From the NCBI GenBank assembly GCA_037179335.1, contig JAKZHN010000006.1, positions 248,001 through 312,000 on the forward strand: DNA of 64,000 bases. The letters run 5' to 3'. The notes beneath the pieces are model-generated. The model did not search any database and had not been told where the DNA came from. It was given only the letters and a program-made list of their open reading frames with translations. This DNA comes from Cyclaneusma minus. Lineage: Eukaryota; Ascomycota; Leotiomycetes; Marthamycetales; Marthamycetaceae. This document shows positions 45,450 to 57,794 of the stretch, one piece after another. The position numbers and the translations under genes are program-made. The first letter of the stretch is position 1. The number at the start of each line of letters is the position of its first letter.

Positions 45450-47108
45450 TCACGGGCTTATAATGCACCGCAGTCCCTTCCTTCCAGTCGGCAAAGCGGC
45501 ACTCTTATTCTTCACCACAGCCCCAACAGCAATCTCGGCAGCATCCTCAACATTTGTGGTACCATGATCAGCCCAAGCGCCAGTCTGGCCTGACTGCTCG
45601 CCGAGCTGACTGTAAACACCATGACCACCATCATGGACAGGATGAATGAGACCAGAACTAGCAGCATGTTGCTGTTGCTGCTCCCGGCCTTCAGCAGCCA
45701 TCAGCTCACTCAACTTCTGACGATCCTCCTTGAGCTCATTCAGCACAGCCCTAGTCTCTCTGTACTTCGATGACAATTTCTCAAGAACAGGACCCTTCCG
45801 AACAAGCCAAGCCTTTGTGAATTTGAACAATTTCTTTGGAGCAATCTTTTCGATCCCGTTAGCCACGGTACTGGTGCATGCCAACACGGTGTCCTTGTTG
45901 ATAGTCTTGCCTCGCATCAGCTTCTCGAGTTCGGCGGATACGCGGTCCCAATCCATCGAGGTTTGTGGGTTGATACTTTTGATAATAACGGCGAGGAAGT
46001 CAACTTCTTCCTGGGTCACAGGAAAGTTCGCGCCGCTGCCACTCGGACCGAAGGATCGGAGTCGGTGCTGGGTCCACCATTTCTGGAGTCGTTCCACGGA
46101 AGGCTTATTATTCCAGTCGACGTCTTTTGCGTTCCTGTAGCGCTGGACATCGATCTCGTTCGTGGCAGCGTTCTTTCGCATGAATACAAACTTTATCATT
46201 GGCTTGACCAAACTGCGGGGGATCGTAGTTACAACCAATGACAGGTTGTCAGTCCACATTTCGCAAGGGACCAGGAGTTGTGGGTTTCTGTGGGAACGTA
46301 ACGTTAACATGGGAGATATGTATGAAGGCCACAGTCAAGCTCTTACCTGTCGAAATTGAATGGTCTCCGATTCCGGATCCGATTCCAAGAATCCAATAGC
46401 GCGAGACTCGGCGGTGTCGAGAGCGACAGAGTCATCTTCGCCAGGAGTTTGCTGACCTGTAATGGCACTTGTCATGCTCTCAGATTCCATGTTGGCTCCG
46501 TTCTCAATACCGTTCGCCACAGACTTGGGATTTGACCGGAAAGATCCAATATCTCCAAGACCCGGCTGAACTGCCATCGCACCGCTCATCCCTTGGGACT
46601 CCGTGTTGGTACCGTTCTCAGCGCCGGTGACAAGGGCGCTGCGCATGAGACGCATAGTCCATGCCATCGCGATGCTGTCACTGGTTTTGACCGCGGCGAG
46701 AAATTGACGAAGGACGGTATTGAACTCATCGTCAGGACGACGGAGTCTTGCGTCGAGATACTCAGCTACGTCCAGGTGCTCTTCTCGTAGGAAGATACCA
46801 CTGGCGACCGGCTGCATACGGATGCAAATTTGCACAGCAGCGATCATGTCGGAGAGAGCTTCCAACGCGGGCATTCGTTTGATTATTCCGAAAAGACCCG
46901 GAAGAAGCTTAGTCAGCACTTCATGGTCGGAGGATCGGACTGCCTCGAAGGCCTCCCGAATCTTCCCTTTCAGGTTGCCGGATCTCGAGGGGCTTTGCAG
47001 TTCAGCATGCAAGGTCTTGGCCGCAGCCATGTGAACGGGCTCGATGCATTCATCTGTGCTACCCTGGAGCCGAACAACCAGCTTTCCGATCAAACAGATG
47101 TCTGCCAT
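45450..47108 (-). pseudogene. R5: DWR-family gene (helical + DW-WR + SANT-like) with nonsense codon and frameshift
   Basis: Exon 1 (46347-47108) from ATG 47108 encodes the helical domain: MADICLIGKLVVRLQG, AAAKTLHAELQSPSRSG, ICIRMQPVASGIFLREEHLD, then two copies of an ENGxNxES-containing unit, ending FRQ at a GTAAGA donor. The upstream frame is open without ATG, so an earlier exon may exist. Exon 2 (acceptor at 46288) reads in phase PTTPGPLRNVD, TGA (46249-46251), QPVIGCNYDPPQFGQANDK. R3 has tryptophan at the stop (WQRVVGFDY). A frame change near 46195-46205 then gives KFVFMRKNAATNEIDVQRY, DVDWNNKPSVERLQKWWTQH, RSFG, TQEEVDFLAVIIKSINP...DWDRVSAELEKLM, TKAWLVRKGPVLEKL and YRETRAVLNELKED to the stop at 45450. 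An internal start (46310) could make the second half alone. Confidence 0.65.
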
Positions 47109-47229
47109 GGACTCGATGTTGATCTTGTCGAGAGGGGTTGCAGTAAAGCCATCTTCGGCGGAGGCTTTGAAGATGGAAATCTTGAACTCGATGCAGCTAC
47201 CTATCAATGACTCGATTTTGGAGTAAAGC

Positions 47230-48930
47230 AGGTGCGAGATGAACGTAATGTAAGTGCGTTCTTCGTTCGGACCTTGTGGATGTGATGTGGCCTATGAGAC
47301 TGGCGGAAGTCGTGGAGGATGTGGGATCTTTCGAGGCCGGATGTTTGTCTATTGGGGGAAGAAGTCAGTTAAATCAGTCCAAAGGGTCAAAGTGTGCTTG
47401 GGCGGAGTAGGATATACAGATAAGCAACTCAGAAGGGCGGGCAGAGATCCAAGTAACTGAGATCACCGGAAATTGCCCTCTGATCACTTCTGTCTGGAGG
47501 AGTGAGGGCCTCAGACGAGGGGAAACCTACGAGACACTTCCTAGAATGTTCTCGAGGATTGATGAAGGGGATTTCTGCAGCTGAGACGAACTTCGCGCCA
47601 GATGGAAGTCAGAGCTCTGTCCGCCAGCACCACCTCACTCGTCTGCATGGATAGGCCCATGAACCAGATGTCGGGGAGGCAGAGCGAGGGAGGGAGGCGC
47701 CCACGAGGCAGATGCTGAGGGTTTAAACGATCGAGTCCAAGTCACCTTTGGAGGAGATTTCCTTCGGAAAAAGCCTTTTCATGGGTTGCTTACCTGAGAT
47801 GATGCACACACCGCAGACAACGAGTTGCTGGAGTAATCGAATGAGGGAGGAGAATCTGTCGGGGCACGGTTCAGGATGTAGAGCACGACCAACGGCGATT
47901 CAATGAGTACAGCTGGGAGTATGACGAAACTGAAGTGGTCTGCTGCAGAAATCTGGATGTGAAAGTGAGCTCCGAAGTGAGCGCAGATACTGCTGTCTGG
48001 AACGGAAAAAGGACGCACTGACGAAAACCGCAGCTAACCCGCTGAAGCGAGAGGCGCGATAAACAAGCCGCAATGACCGTCACCGCCTTTCAAAACGTGC
48101 TGATGTTGTGTATATACTTTTCCCTGTTCTGCCTTATTGGCAGGACAGAACATTTCCAGGTAAGTTAGTAGTCAAACTTGGCCTAGTAGCTCAAGTGAAA
48201 CCAGGAATTGTACTAGATATTGCTGTTGAGTTCAGGATATTTAGAACTAAGGCTTGAAAGATAACGAATAATAAAATATTGCATGTTTGCTATCGTATAT
48301 TTTGAGCTTTGGCATTCATGATTGAGCTAAAGCTACATAGAAATTAGGTAGCAGACGCAAGTCTACCCCTGGAAGAATGCATTCAGACAAATGAAATTAA
48401 CCTCTCCCGACTTATGAAGGTCTCTACAAAACATCTCATAGCCAGGAGGAAAGTGAGAGTTACTCAAATCAATCATATGAAGTGACTAAATGACCGACTG
48501 CCCATAAGCTGAGTAGGTCTGGAGCTGACGGGAAACTGTTCACTTTTCCAGATTTGAAAGTTGAAAAGAATTCTGATATCATTGACCAGTGGACACTTCA
48601 CTGGCTCTCAAAGTATGGCAGAGTAGCGCTTCCCTTACTAAGTCTGTCGAAGGCGTTATCAACAAACAGTGAGGCGCGCGTTCGTAGCCTCGCCTGCCGC
48701 CTACATCTTCCCTCCTCCGTTTAACAACAGAAAAAGCAACTGCGCATAACTACTCTCTCTGCCTTCTGGTATCGTGACAGATACCACGCGTCTCATATTT
48801 CGCGCACAATCTCGAAACTCCTGCCGATCTACGAGTTGAGACGTCTCAGCACACGACCGCCCTTCGCAACGTTCGCCGCCTATTCCTCCAATTTGGATCT
48901 TCCGGACTCTTTAGCTACTTGTTCATGCAA
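47230..48930. other. Intergenic region between divergent R5 and R6
   Basis: About 1.7 kb that should hold both promoters. On the R5 side a plausible 5'-UTR intron (minus strand, GTATATCC donor, TTAACTGAC branch, CCCCAATAG acceptor) lies near 47345-47425. On the R6 side a pyrimidine-rich leader is seen near 48690-48930. No further gene was recognised. Confidence 0.4.
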
Positions 48931-48936
48931 CCTTGG

Positions 48937-49295
48937 GTAAGTTTGCTCCACTCCCCAAGACTCACCTGGCATACGGAGGTGGTCGTCACTATGGCCAGCC
49001 TCGCTTGCCTGACTTGAATGGCTTTGTCCTCATTCCGCCCATGCCCCTATCCACGCTGTCAGACGAGGGTCACTGAGAAGCGTAGTCACTTGATGAGTGC
49101 ACGATCACTCCGGAGGCAAGCTTCTTTGAAGTGAGGCCGAATGTTTGGCTCGAAGCCACGTGAATTCCACCATACTGGCGCACGCCATTTCTTCCAATGA
49201 CATTCTGACCACCCTTTGTCACCTGCAATACCTTGGCTGATCAGATCACTCATCAGAAATCCTAGACAAATGCTAACTTTTGACTGTCATTCTAG
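48937..49295 (+). other. Probable 5'-UTR intron of R6
   Basis: Donor TTGG|GTAAGT at 48937, branch region ATGCTAACTTTTGACTG and acceptor CATTCTAG ending at 49295, 72 bp before the R6 ATG. Layout and branch sequence match the R2 5'-UTR intron. Confidence 0.5.
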
Positions 49296-49586
49296 AGCCT
49301 ATAAACCAAAAGATCAATTGCATCCCAAATACAGAAACTCTGTGCCTGATCAAGAGTACCTGACACCATGGCGCTCGTTGACTACTCTGACTCCGAGCAT
49401 TCAGAAGATGAAAACGTATGTCCCATCCGGCACTTATATTGTTCACCCCTCCTTGTCCTCGTTCTTCCTCTGTTATTTCCTCCCAGAAGAAAACCAAACA
49501 CTCCACCTATCTATACTCTTTGTGTAGACTCACGTCAAAACGTATAGAGTACTTCTCTCAGCACAGTAGCTGGCTCCGGCCAGCAG

Positions 49587-50304
49587 CAGTGTTTCCGATA
49601 GTCTGAGACCGCGGTTTGCGCCCTAAACCGTATCGGTACAGTCTGAAACCATTTATAAAAGCTATAAATCAAATTTATTTGGTCCAAATTACGGTTTCAA
49701 AAGCTCTACCATGGTCGCTATGGTTTTCTATGCTAAAAATAGCAAAAAACAGATTTTGCCAATTTTATAGCTTAATAATAAATTTTAAATTTTAAACTCA
49801 TTTCAAAAAATTAGAATAAATTCTATTTATTTGAAATTAGAAAAAAAAAATAGAATATTTTGAAAATTAAAATTAATACAGATTTTCTAAGCTTCAAATA
49901 ATTTGGAATTTAATTTCCAATAATTAATTTATACTATTTTTATTAAAATTAGAGATTTTTAAAATTGAAAATAAAAAAAGCTTATAATTTAAATATTAAT
50001 ATAAAAAAATATATGAATTTATAGCTAAAGCAATTATAAATAATATTACGCTAATTATATTAAAAAATATTTAAAATTGGAATTATTATTAATTAAATAG
50101 CCTTGTATGACAGTTCATGCCCGCCAAGCCTTGGCAAAAAATAGCTAAATAGTTTAAACCACGGTTTTACTATTTTGCCACGATTTAAGACCGAAAATTT
50201 AAAGCTTAAACTATATCTCTTTAGTCCGGACTATTTTTAAAAAGTTCAAACCGTATTAGTACGGTCCAAAAAAAAATTCGGTCGACGGACTATCGGAAAC
50301 ACTG
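49587..50304 (+). mobile_element. hAT-like non-autonomous element (family hAT-1), complete, 718 bp
   Basis: Ends CAGTGTTTCCGATAGTC and GACTATCGGAAACACTG, flanked by an exact 8-bp duplication GCCAGCAG (49579-49586 and 50305-50312). It is collinear with the copy at 8983. The A+T-rich interior has no transposase. It lies in exon 2 of R6. Confidence 0.9.
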
Positions 50305-51603
50305 GCCAGCAGCCGAGTAATGCTGCGCCCAAACCCCGTCCTGCTCGACTTCACTGGCTCGACGAAGCGCTGTATGACGCGGAACAAGCAGAAGCCAAGC
50401 AGTTGGCACAACATCTTGAGGCGGAAGAGGCGCAAGCCCAGGACAACGTTCTAGGTGACAGTCAGAAGAGGCCGGACAAAGAAGTCTCTTCCGTACCGAA
50501 CCCATTTGCGTGGAACAAGCTTTAGAATACAAGGGTCGCGGAGTCACAACCGAGCTCATCAAACCGACAGACCGAGCACATTGCCAACAAGAAGAAGTCA
50601 CTGTTGCCGCCTATTCTCGAATGGACCAGTTTGCTCAAGGGACGCACTAGCGTAGGAAGTGAGAAGCAAGCAATCCCTGCGAAAAGAGGTCCGAATGCAG
50701 ATGATAGCAAGGTACACTCAACGTGATTTATTCTTTACTTCCAAACACAGTGCTAATGCTTGGTAGGATCTGCCGGGGCATCAATCGAAACGTCAGAAGA
50801 AGGATGACGTTCATAAGGAGACACTTACAACACCCGTTCGATCTACTATAGTCGCCGAAGCACATGAGCCAGCATACGAGCCTTCGGACGAGTGGTCACC
50901 TCTTGGCTACCACAACACCCCGGACGGCTTCAAGGTTGCCATTGAGGTTGACCTTGATACCTTATGTCTCAGGGAAGCAGAAACCCACCGCAGCCTCGGT
51001 ATTTACGACGATGGCTGGAGGCACCTCATTCCTGAGGTTGATGATGATGGCGTGCCTTTGGTATATCAACTGCGATTCCCCACGAATAATGTGTAGCTAA
51101 CCTTTGATATAGAAGCAAACACTGATGGGTGCAAGACAAATTAGTCATTACAACGACTGGAAGCTGATGGAAGGACAGGATATCAGTCCTGCTCACATTA
51201 ATGCCTCTAGCCCTTCAAAATTCCTGATCCCTCGAATCAATAAATTCGACAAAGTGCACATTCTGGCGTTTTCCGGCATGGAAGGATTCAACTGGGCTGA
51301 CAAGAGTTCCATAATCAAGTTGAACAAATGGAGAGCTCAGGTGGTTCTACGAGTGGGTGGCCGAGTCCAGGACCGCCGTTTGGTCTGGACGGCGCTCGAG
51401 CAGCAGAAGCTGCTCGACCTATTAAGAACATGTGTCATCAATTTGAAAGACAAGGAGAATTTGGACTGGGATTCCATATCCCGAGCCTTGGAGATGGAAT
51501 TCAAGGATGTCAGCCAGCCCAAGGGCAGTGCCGGTGCCATGATCTACACCCATGAAGAGAGCGGAATTGTTGCTCGCAAAGGCAAACCAATTCCCGAAGA
51601 TCG

Positions 51604-51814
51604 TATCACGGGGACGCAGGAGGGGTCACGTGGGACCGACACCTGGGTACAAACAAGATAAATAAAGCTAAAAATCTAAGAGGGACGGGGATCTGGCTAC
51701 CTTAAATAGCTGGTAGGATTTCCAACCGGTCGCTTAAAGCGCTAGCGTATAAATAAACAGCTACGAAAAAACCTTTTTTCGTAAGGGCCGCTTCGGGCCC
51801 AAAGCCCCGTAATA
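51604..51814 (-). repeat. LTR (left copy) of the gypsy element in R6
   Basis: Runs from TATCACGGGGACGCAGG to CCCCGTAATA. It aligns without gaps to 57584-57794. Differences compared over most of the length are all transitions, in both directions. The ends form the inverted pair TGTTACGG/CCGTAACA after allowing for those changes. Confidence 0.9.
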
Positions 51815-54800
51815 CCATTTTCTCGTTTTTTAAAGCGAGTTTTATCGAGCATATAATTTTTTTTTACCGGTTTCTAAATTTTAGCTTTTTTATATTTTTT
51901 ATGCTTGGCTTGCAAGGGTTTTATTTATACCATTAAATAAAATAATTTTTATTAAAATAAAACAAATAATACCAGTTTTTATTTATAAAATATTTAATTT
52001 ATTTAATTTAGTAGTAAAGCTTTTTTTTAGTTATTTTTAAATTAAAAATAAAATTTATTTTCTATTAATTATTTTCGCCATTTAAAATATGAATTAAGGG
52101 TGGTCTTAATGGCTATTATTTAAAAAATAAATTATTTATATAGTATTAAAGCAGGCTGGTATAAAAGATATTATATAAGCCGGCTTTAATATAAATTTGC
52201 GGAAAATCCAATGCAAAAATAATAAAACTATATTATTATATAATAGTAAATAGTTTAATCCATTTAATCCAAGCATTTGTTTTAGCATTTTTAGGTTTTT
52301 TATAAATAAATATATTATATTGCCAATTTGGTAATTAAAATGCAATTTGCAATATTTATTAATATAAAATAGCATTTTTTTAAAAAAAACTTTAATTTTT
52401 TTATAAAGTTTTTAATAAATATAATTTATATTTCTTGCAAATTAATTTGTTTTTAAAAAAACCCCTATAATTATTTAAATAATAAATATATAAAGAAATA
52501 TAGGGATTTGCAGGATTTTGGCTATAAATAATATAAAAAAGGATAAATTCTATCAATTAATTTATATAATTATTAATACCAAATTTCATTAATATTTTTT
52601 TTGGCTATTATAATATATTTATAATAATTATTGAATTTTAGAATCTATTTGTTTTATTTATTTATTTATTTTTAAACAAGCTATTATAAATAAACAATAA
52701 TTTATATCCAGAAATCTGCAAAAATAGCGCCAAAATTTAGTTATAAATTATAAATCTTTATTTAAAACTATATTTTTAGGCTGGCTATATAATTTAAAAA
52801 TATTTCTATAAAATAAATGGGCTATTTGCTTAAAAAATAAATTTTTAATATATCCGGTTTTAAAAAAGCAAAAAATTAAATAAATTATTTTAAAAAATTG
52901 GTTTATAATTATTATAATAGTATTTTTTCCTTTATTAAATAGCAAATCGGTAATAAAATCCATTATAATATATTTTTATAGCTTTTTAGCGGCCTAAATA
53001 GGTTTTAAATAGCCTTAATACTTTTATTTAATTAATTTAGCTTTTTAATAATAATAATAATAAAATATACACCATTAGATATTTAAAGCCATTTTTTTCC
53101 AATAATAATTTTTTTAAATTTGCTATAATATTTCCCTTCTTTTTATATAGCTATAGGCAATAAAATTATAAATTATTTAAATGATTTTTTGCCTAGTATA
53201 TTTTTATTCTGGGATATAAATGGCTTTATAATATTTAAAAAAATTGGTTTCCTAATTAATAATATATTAAAATAAAAAAAGAAAGAATTTTATATATATG
53301 CCAATTGCTATTAATTGCTTAATTTTTTAATAGCATTTATTTTGCAGCTATAATTAAAAAGAATAGCAATAATTTTAATTGAATTATATATTTTAAATAA
53401 AGGCATTTTTAAATTTAAATTTTTTAATTTTTTATTTACATTTAGCAAATTGTTTTTAAAAATATCGGAAAATAGAAAAGGCAAAGCTTGCAAATTATAT
53501 AAATAAATCAGCCTTTTAATTAAGGCTAATTTTATTAATTTTAATAGTATTTTTATCCAATTTTTAAATAGGAAGAACGCTTTATTTTTATATTATATTC
53601 TTGGTTTTATAAAATTATTCAAATAATTTTAAGCTTATTAAATAAATATATTAGGCTTGCTATTTTGGCGGCCTAATACGCTATTAATTCTAAAATTAAT
53701 ATTTATAAAACTATTTTATTATACGGCTTGCTTGCAATTTAGTTTTCTTTTATATTAAAAAGTTTGAAATTTTTATAATTTATAAAAATTTAAATCGCTT
53801 TTATTATATATTGTTTTTTAATATTTAAAAATATTGATAATTGCTAAAAGTTTTTTATTATAAATAGAATAATTTATTTCGGGTTTTGTTATTTATTTAA
53901 AATAAAATATTATAGGTTAAAGGCGGCCTTCGGTATTTGTTTTTAAAGAAAGTGGCTTTAAAAATATAGTTTAAAATATTTATTTTAATATAAAGAACTT
54001 TTTTCTAAACATAAGGGGCAAAAATTAAAATATAAATAATAATATATTTTAAAGCCTTAAATTTTTTTAATTGCATTTATTATTTTAAATAGCTGGTTTT
54101 TTTAAATATATTATTTAATGAAGCGCTTTTATTCTTTTTGTATAATTAAAAATAAAATATTAAAAACAATTAACAATCTTTTTTTAATATAAATTGGCTT
54201 TTTCTATATAATAATATTGTAGATAATATTTGGATTTATATAAATGCTATTAATATTAATTATTATATTTAAAAACTTGCATTTTTAAATTTTAGATTTT
54301 AATCTATAATTCGAGTTTTTGAAGGCTTTTAAAATAAGATTTATATATTTTTTATATTTTTTAAAATTTTTGCTATAAATTAGCAAATTATTTATATAAG
54401 CTATTACAAAATTATTAAAATATTTTTATAATATATTCTTTATTAGCTGCTAAAAAATAGTTGGTTTATTATAAAATTTAAAAAGAATTATTTTACATTT
54501 AGATTATTTAAAAAAGCTATTAAATATTATTAATTCTTTATTTTTAAATATAGCCAACCAAATTTAATAAAATGCTTGCCAAATATCAAATTTAGTAAAA
54601 TATTTGGTATTAGAAATTTATTTAATAATATTTTTAATAAAGGGTATTAAATAGCTATTTCTTTTTATAAAGGCATTAAGGTTTTTATAATTTATATAAA
54701 ATTATAAATTGCTATTTGGTTTTTCAATAAATAATACCAGGAATATATAAAATGCTTAATTTGCAATAATAAAACCGGTTTTTAAATAAATTTAAAAAGA

Positions 54801-57583
54801 TTTTTTTAATATAAGTAATTTTAATTAAATGATATTATGAATCGGGTATAGCTTATATAATATTGGGCCTATTAATTTAGTTTTATAATTTTATAGCTTA
54901 TAGTCCGGCAAAATATTTAATGCTATTTTGCTAAATTTCTATATATAATATTTATATTTTCGTAGCAAGTGCTTTTTAATATTTTTTAATTTATTTTTAG
55001 TTTTAATTTCCGAAACTTTTTTTTTAATAATAATTGCAAAAATTTAAATTCCTAATTATTTTGCAAAGCAAATATAATATTAAAATACGCTGACTGCAAT
55101 TATATAAATTTAAATTAATTTTAATATTATATAGCGGCCGGAAATTTAATTTGGGTTGATTTTTAAATTTTTTAGTAAAGCCGTAAATGGAATATTTTTT
55201 AAAAATAAAGGTTTTTTTTTGTTTTTTTTTAAAATAAATATTATTATATTTTGTTTTTAAAAACAATTTTATTATTATTGGCATTATTTGGCTTTCAGCT
55301 ATATTATAATTTTTAAAACGGGAATTGGCTTAAAAAAAAGCAATGCAATTATGGCTTGGCTAAAATGCATTATTTGGTTTTTAATAAATAATAATTGTTT
55401 ATTAAAATTGGAAATAAAATTTATTTTGGTTTAATATTTAAAATATTTTTTTAGAATTTTAAAAGCGGTTTTATAAAAGCCTTTTTATAAACATAATAAT
55501 GCAGAAAAAAATGGATTTTATTTATATTACTATTAATAAGCATTTCATATGATTTTATTTATTTTTTACTAAAAATTATATTATAATAATTCAAATTAAT
55601 AATTATAATTGGTGTTAGATTTTATTAATTGTTTTTATATATAATTTAAAATAAATAATATAAATAACTAATTTAAGAATATAATTATTAAAAGCTAAAA
55701 TAAAAATTAGGCAAAAAAGCGTTATAAGCTTAAAACTTTTATATTTAATAAATTGCGCAATAATTCTTTAATTAATAAAACTTTTAATATTAGCTTTTAA
55801 ATTTATTAAAGCTTAAATAATTAAAAATCATATTATGCCAAAAATAATAGGCAAAAGTTTATAATTATAATACATTAATTTAAAAAATTAATAATAAAAA
55901 TATAAATTAAATAAATTAAATTGCTAAAGGCAATTTTGCCAATAATTAAATTGTGTTTTAAATATTTATATTAATTGTAATTTTTGCCAGCTTAGCGCTT
56001 TATATTTTACTGGTATTAATTTTAATATTATTTTTACCGGCCAATTTATTAGTTTTATTATTTATTCTATAATTTATAGCGTAATTAATAATGCATTTTA
56101 AATTAAAATAAAACTTTAATATATAGCTTTATTTGCTGCAATTATGATATTTTAAACCGCAATTAATAATAATGCTAAATAGGGTAAAAAGCATGCCTTA
56201 ATTTCCAGGCTTAGAAAATGTTTTATCAAAACGGGTATTTTTTTTTAATTTAAAGCAAAATCTTTTAAAAATAGCATCGTCAATTTTAAAAATTAAAGCG
56301 GTTATTTTACGGAAGTTTTATTATAGCTAGGCATTACTTTTAGCGACTTTTTAATATTAAATAGCGGTTTTGGCCAAAATTTATAAACGGAAATTTATAA
56401 TAAAAAGTTAGAGCTTTATACTAATTTTATATTAAAGCTAATTAATTAATATTTTATTAGGCATATTTAAATAGGCAGCCAATATTTAAAAATTAATATA
56501 AAATATATTAAAATTAATTTTGCTTTAATATAAAAAGTAAAATTTACTAAAAATTTTAAAATTATATTTAAAATTGCTATGAAAAAAATTGTAAATTTTA
56601 GATAGCTTTTTTAAAATATGAATGCAAATTTCCGGATTATTATATTTAAAAAAAAGCTGTATTTGCTTAATAGCAATGCCTTTAAAATTATTTTAAACCA
56701 AAATCATTTTGCTAAATTTACTAAAAAAGCGTTATCTATTAGCCTTAAATTTGCTTTTAAGCTAAAATAAATAAAATATAAATAAAACAAAAAAATGCAT
56801 TTGGTATAATAACAATTAAATTTAAGCTAAATTAGCAAAAGCGAAATTAATTTCTTAGCTGAAAATAGCAATTCTGGCTGATTTTGAACCGAAAAAAATT
56901 GGTTTATTTTACTTTTTAAGTATATTTAAAAATAAATAATTTGGTTAATTAAAGTTTTTATTAGGATTTTCTTATTACGCAATTTATTTTTGCATATTTA
57001 AAATTTATTTTTAATAATATCCAGCTTGCAAAAGGCTTTATTTTTAGCCTTTTTAATATTATTATATTTAATTAAAATATTTATAAAATTATTTTAAAAT
57101 TCGCTAATAGTTATTTAAGCTTTTTTAAAAGCGTTTTGCGATAATTTATAGCATTTATTATATTATTCATTTTTTAATATTAAATAGCTATATTTTTATT
57201 TAATATTGCGTATTGTTTTTTAAATATTAAAAAAATAAATAAATTTAAAAATTAATTTCCAATTTTATAAATCAAAAAATGCATTTTAAATTATTAAATA
57301 AAAAAGCTATATTATTACTTTTATAATTGCCGGCTTTTGGAAATTAAATTATTTTAATTATATTGGAAATTAAATTTGCGCAATTAGCGCAAATATAGTA
57401 AAATTAAAAAAAATGGTTCAAACCGTTTTAAAGCTGCAATACGCAGAATTTAAAAATAAGCCAGAAAATCCGCAAAAAAAAACTATAAAAGGGCGAATAA
57501 AAAATTTAAAAATACGCAAAGCAGGATTTAAATTTAAAGGGCTATTAGTGGTAGCAAAAAAGAAGTATAAAGCTTTATTTAAA

Positions 57584-57794
57584 TATTACGAAAACGCAAA
57601 AAGGATTATATGGAATTAATATTTGGGTATAAATAAGATAAATAAAGCTAAAAATCTAAAAGGGACGGGAATTTAGCTACTTTAAATAGCTGGCAAAATC
57701 CCCGACCGGTTGCTTAGAGCGCTAGCGTATAAACAAACAGCTACGGAGAAACCTTCCTCCGTAAGGGCCGCTTCGGGCCCGAAGCCCCGTAACA
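57584..57794 (-). repeat. LTR (right copy) of the gypsy element in R6
   Basis: Runs from TATTACGAAAACGCAAAA to CCCCGTAACA, followed by the GATCG duplication. Being on the minus strand this is the 5' LTR. Its left half carries many C-to-T and G-to-A changes relative to the other copy, while its right half is the better preserved. Confidence 0.9.

Larger units (their letters stand above)
51604..57794 (-). mobile_element. Ty3/gypsy retrotransposon with 211-bp LTRs inside R6, minus strand
   Basis: Paired LTRs bound a 6191-bp element flanked by the exact 5-bp duplication GATCG (51599-51603 and 57795-57799). The minus-strand frame at 52748-52963 is a clear gypsy integrase core: MDFITDLLFNKGKNTIIIII, FFKIIYLIFCFFKTGYI, LFYRNIFKLYSQPKNIVLNK. 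Against the usual forms DRFSKM, FYRHIFKLHGQP and IVSDR it shows Asp to Asn changes. Upstream of it on the minus strand (52750-57500) the remaining polyprotein is saturated with stops. RIP-type decay fits this. No active element. Confidence 0.85.

Noticed and set aside
57413..57619. 68-codon lysine-rich open frame inside the gypsy element
   Set aside because: Runs into the LTR, has no gag motif, and is explained by A-rich strand bias.
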